Of a DNA stretch of 64,000 nucleotides, positions 63,196 to 64,000 are shown in pieces (positions within the stretch are counted from its first letter, which is position 1; every line of letters starts with the position of its first letter). This DNA comes from Myxococcales bacterium. Lineage in GTDB: Bacteria; Myxococcota_A; Polyangia; Polyangiales; Polyangiaceae. Made by a program: the position numbers and the translations under genes. The stretch lies in assembly GCA_016703425.1 (NCBI GenBank), contig JADJCA010000012.1, forward strand, positions 62,001 to 126,000, given 5' to 3'. Under the pieces are notes generated by a model, which saw only the letters and a list, made by a program, of their open reading frames with translations, had not been told where the DNA came from and made no database searches.

Positions 63196-63290
63196 CGGTC
63201 GCCGAGCGTCCGCGTCGGCTCCTGCCGTGACGCGGCGCGCGCGTGCGACGCGAAGTCTTTGCGGGAACGCTTCCTGCTCGATGGATCCGC

Positions 63291-64000
63291 ATGGCCGCAC
63301 GTTTCCGCCGAGTGACAGGTGTCGCCGTCGCGAGCACCGCCAGCGTGCTCCTCGCGGCGTGCAGCCCCAGCATCGGCCATGAGGCCGATAGTGAAGGTGA
63401 AATCGCGTCGGCCCCGTTGCCGACGCCGCCCAAAGCGCGGGCCGGTTCGGCGCCCGCCGCTGGCGCCTTCGGCGTCCCGTCGCCGGGCCTCGCGTCGCTC
63501 GGTAGCGACGGCGGGATCGTTTACCCCACCACCCCCAGCTCCGCGCTGCCGCCGCCCGGTGTGCCTGGCGGTCCGGCGTATCCGAGCTATCCGCCCAACT
63601 ATCCCGGCGCGCCCGGGAGCCCGGGCGCTCCCGGCAGCCAACCCGTGAGCAACGACCCGCTCGCAGCGGCACGCGACTATTGTGTACAGCGCATCAATCA
63701 GTACCGGGCCACGTTGGGTCTCGCGGCGCTCATGCGCGCGCCCACGGCGGAAGCCTGCGTTGACCAGCAAGCCGCTAGCGACGGCCAGTCGAAGACCGCG
63801 CACGGCGCCTTCGGCCAGTGCAACGAAGGCGCGCAGAACGAGTGTCCCGGCTGGCCCGGCGCGCTCTCGCAAGCGCTCCCTGGTTGTCTCGACGCGATGT
63901 GGCGCGAGGGTCCCGGCGGCGGCCACTACGACACGATGTCCTCGCCGTCGTACCGCTACGTGGCGTGCGGCTTCGCCGTCGCCGCCGACGGCTCCTGGTG
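63291..64000 (+). CDS. CAP-domain lipoprotein (truncated by window end)
   Basis: The first 236 residues, running off the right edge. Signal peptide with lipobox VLLAAC, then 90 residues of a Pro/Gly/Ser linker with GAPGSPGAPGS, and a CAP/SCP-like domain: QRINQYRATLGLAALMRAPT, SKTAHGAFGQC, GCLDAMWREGPGGGHYDTMS and SYRYVACGF. The conserved His and Glu sites of CAP proteins appear at AHG, WREG and HYDTM. Several cysteines suggest disulfides. CAP proteins bind lipids or sterols, or act as secreted hydrolase-like factors; the role here is open. Confidence 0.78.
   Translation, partial: MAARFRRVTGVAVASTASVLLAACSPSIGHEADSEGEIASAPLPTPPKARAGSAPAAGAFGVPSPGLASLGSDGGIVYPTTPSSALPPPGVPGGPAYPSYPPNYPGAPGSPGAPGSQPVSNDPLAAARDYCVQRINQYRATLGLAALMRAPTAEACVDQQAASDGQSKTAHGAFGQCNEGAQNECPGWPGALSQALPGCLDAMWREGPGGGHYDTMSSPSYRYVACGFAVAADGSW

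Overview
The window is high-GC DNA (I estimate well above 60 percent G+C) from a soil-type bacterium, most likely a myxobacterium (Myxococcota, Polyangia). Evidence: the great density of lipoproteins with Asp/Ala/Gly-rich linkers and cysteine repeats, TPR-PEGA and PilZ proteins, a type IV pilus minor-pilin operon, multihaem proteins and many GTG starts. No tRNA, rRNA, insertion sequence, phage gene or CRISPR array was seen. It reads as ordinary chromosome with a heavy load of exported proteins.

Layout. 1-6.3 kb: end of a 2-oxoglutarate oxygenase, a TetR/HD-hydrolase/YhhN operon, a lipoprotein with five knottin-like modules, a K+ channel with an RCK domain on each side of its pore, and a ZU5-like lipoprotein. 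6.3-19 kb: purL, an exported hydrolase, a membrane-anchored sigma factor, a TerB-like protein, exported proteins, and an ABC exporter fused to a cyclic-nucleotide-binding domain. 19-26.6 kb: a calpain-like protease, comM, recA, a cysteine-rich lipoprotein, two tiny tandem genes for double-glycine-leader peptides, a PilZ protein and a lipoprotein. 26.6-33.2 kb: exported proteins, a DEAD-box helicase, and a ferredoxin-reductase-AlkB alkane hydroxylase fusion divergent from an AraC-type regulator with a direct-repeat operator between them. 33.2-41.2 kb: a 14-haem protein, a protein with five 530-bp repeats and about 27 haem sites, a serine-protease homologue lacking its serine, and a propeller-like lipoprotein. 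41.2-54 kb: exported proteins, a degenerate calpain paralogue, a LivK-like protein, a TPR-PEGA protein, a ferritin-like lipoprotein, a flippase, a large ATPase regulator and bioD. 54-62 kb: operon fimT-pilV-pilW-pilX-pilY1-lipoprotein, every junction overlapping or nearly so. 62-64 kb: a DUF6599-like lipoprotein and a truncated CAP-domain lipoprotein.

Standout points. (1) Two adjacent genes of 55 and 51 codons encode peptides with matching double-glycine leaders and equal 29-residue cores, with no maturation enzyme in the window: an orphan ribosomal-peptide locus. (2) Two homologous calpain-like proteins lie 22 kb apart; one keeps Cys-His-Asn, the other only Cys. (3) The alkane hydroxylase carries its own electron-transfer chain and has a tidy 21-bp-phased operator. 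(4) Four genes between 36 and 52.3 kb are split by single frame changes; one can be traced to shortened homopolymers (TTCCCC to TCCC), which suggests assembly indels. Each split gene is listed in two parts.

Domain assignments come from reading motifs by eye, not from database searches. Start sites were chosen from ribosome-binding sites, overlaps and signal peptides, and alternatives are stated.
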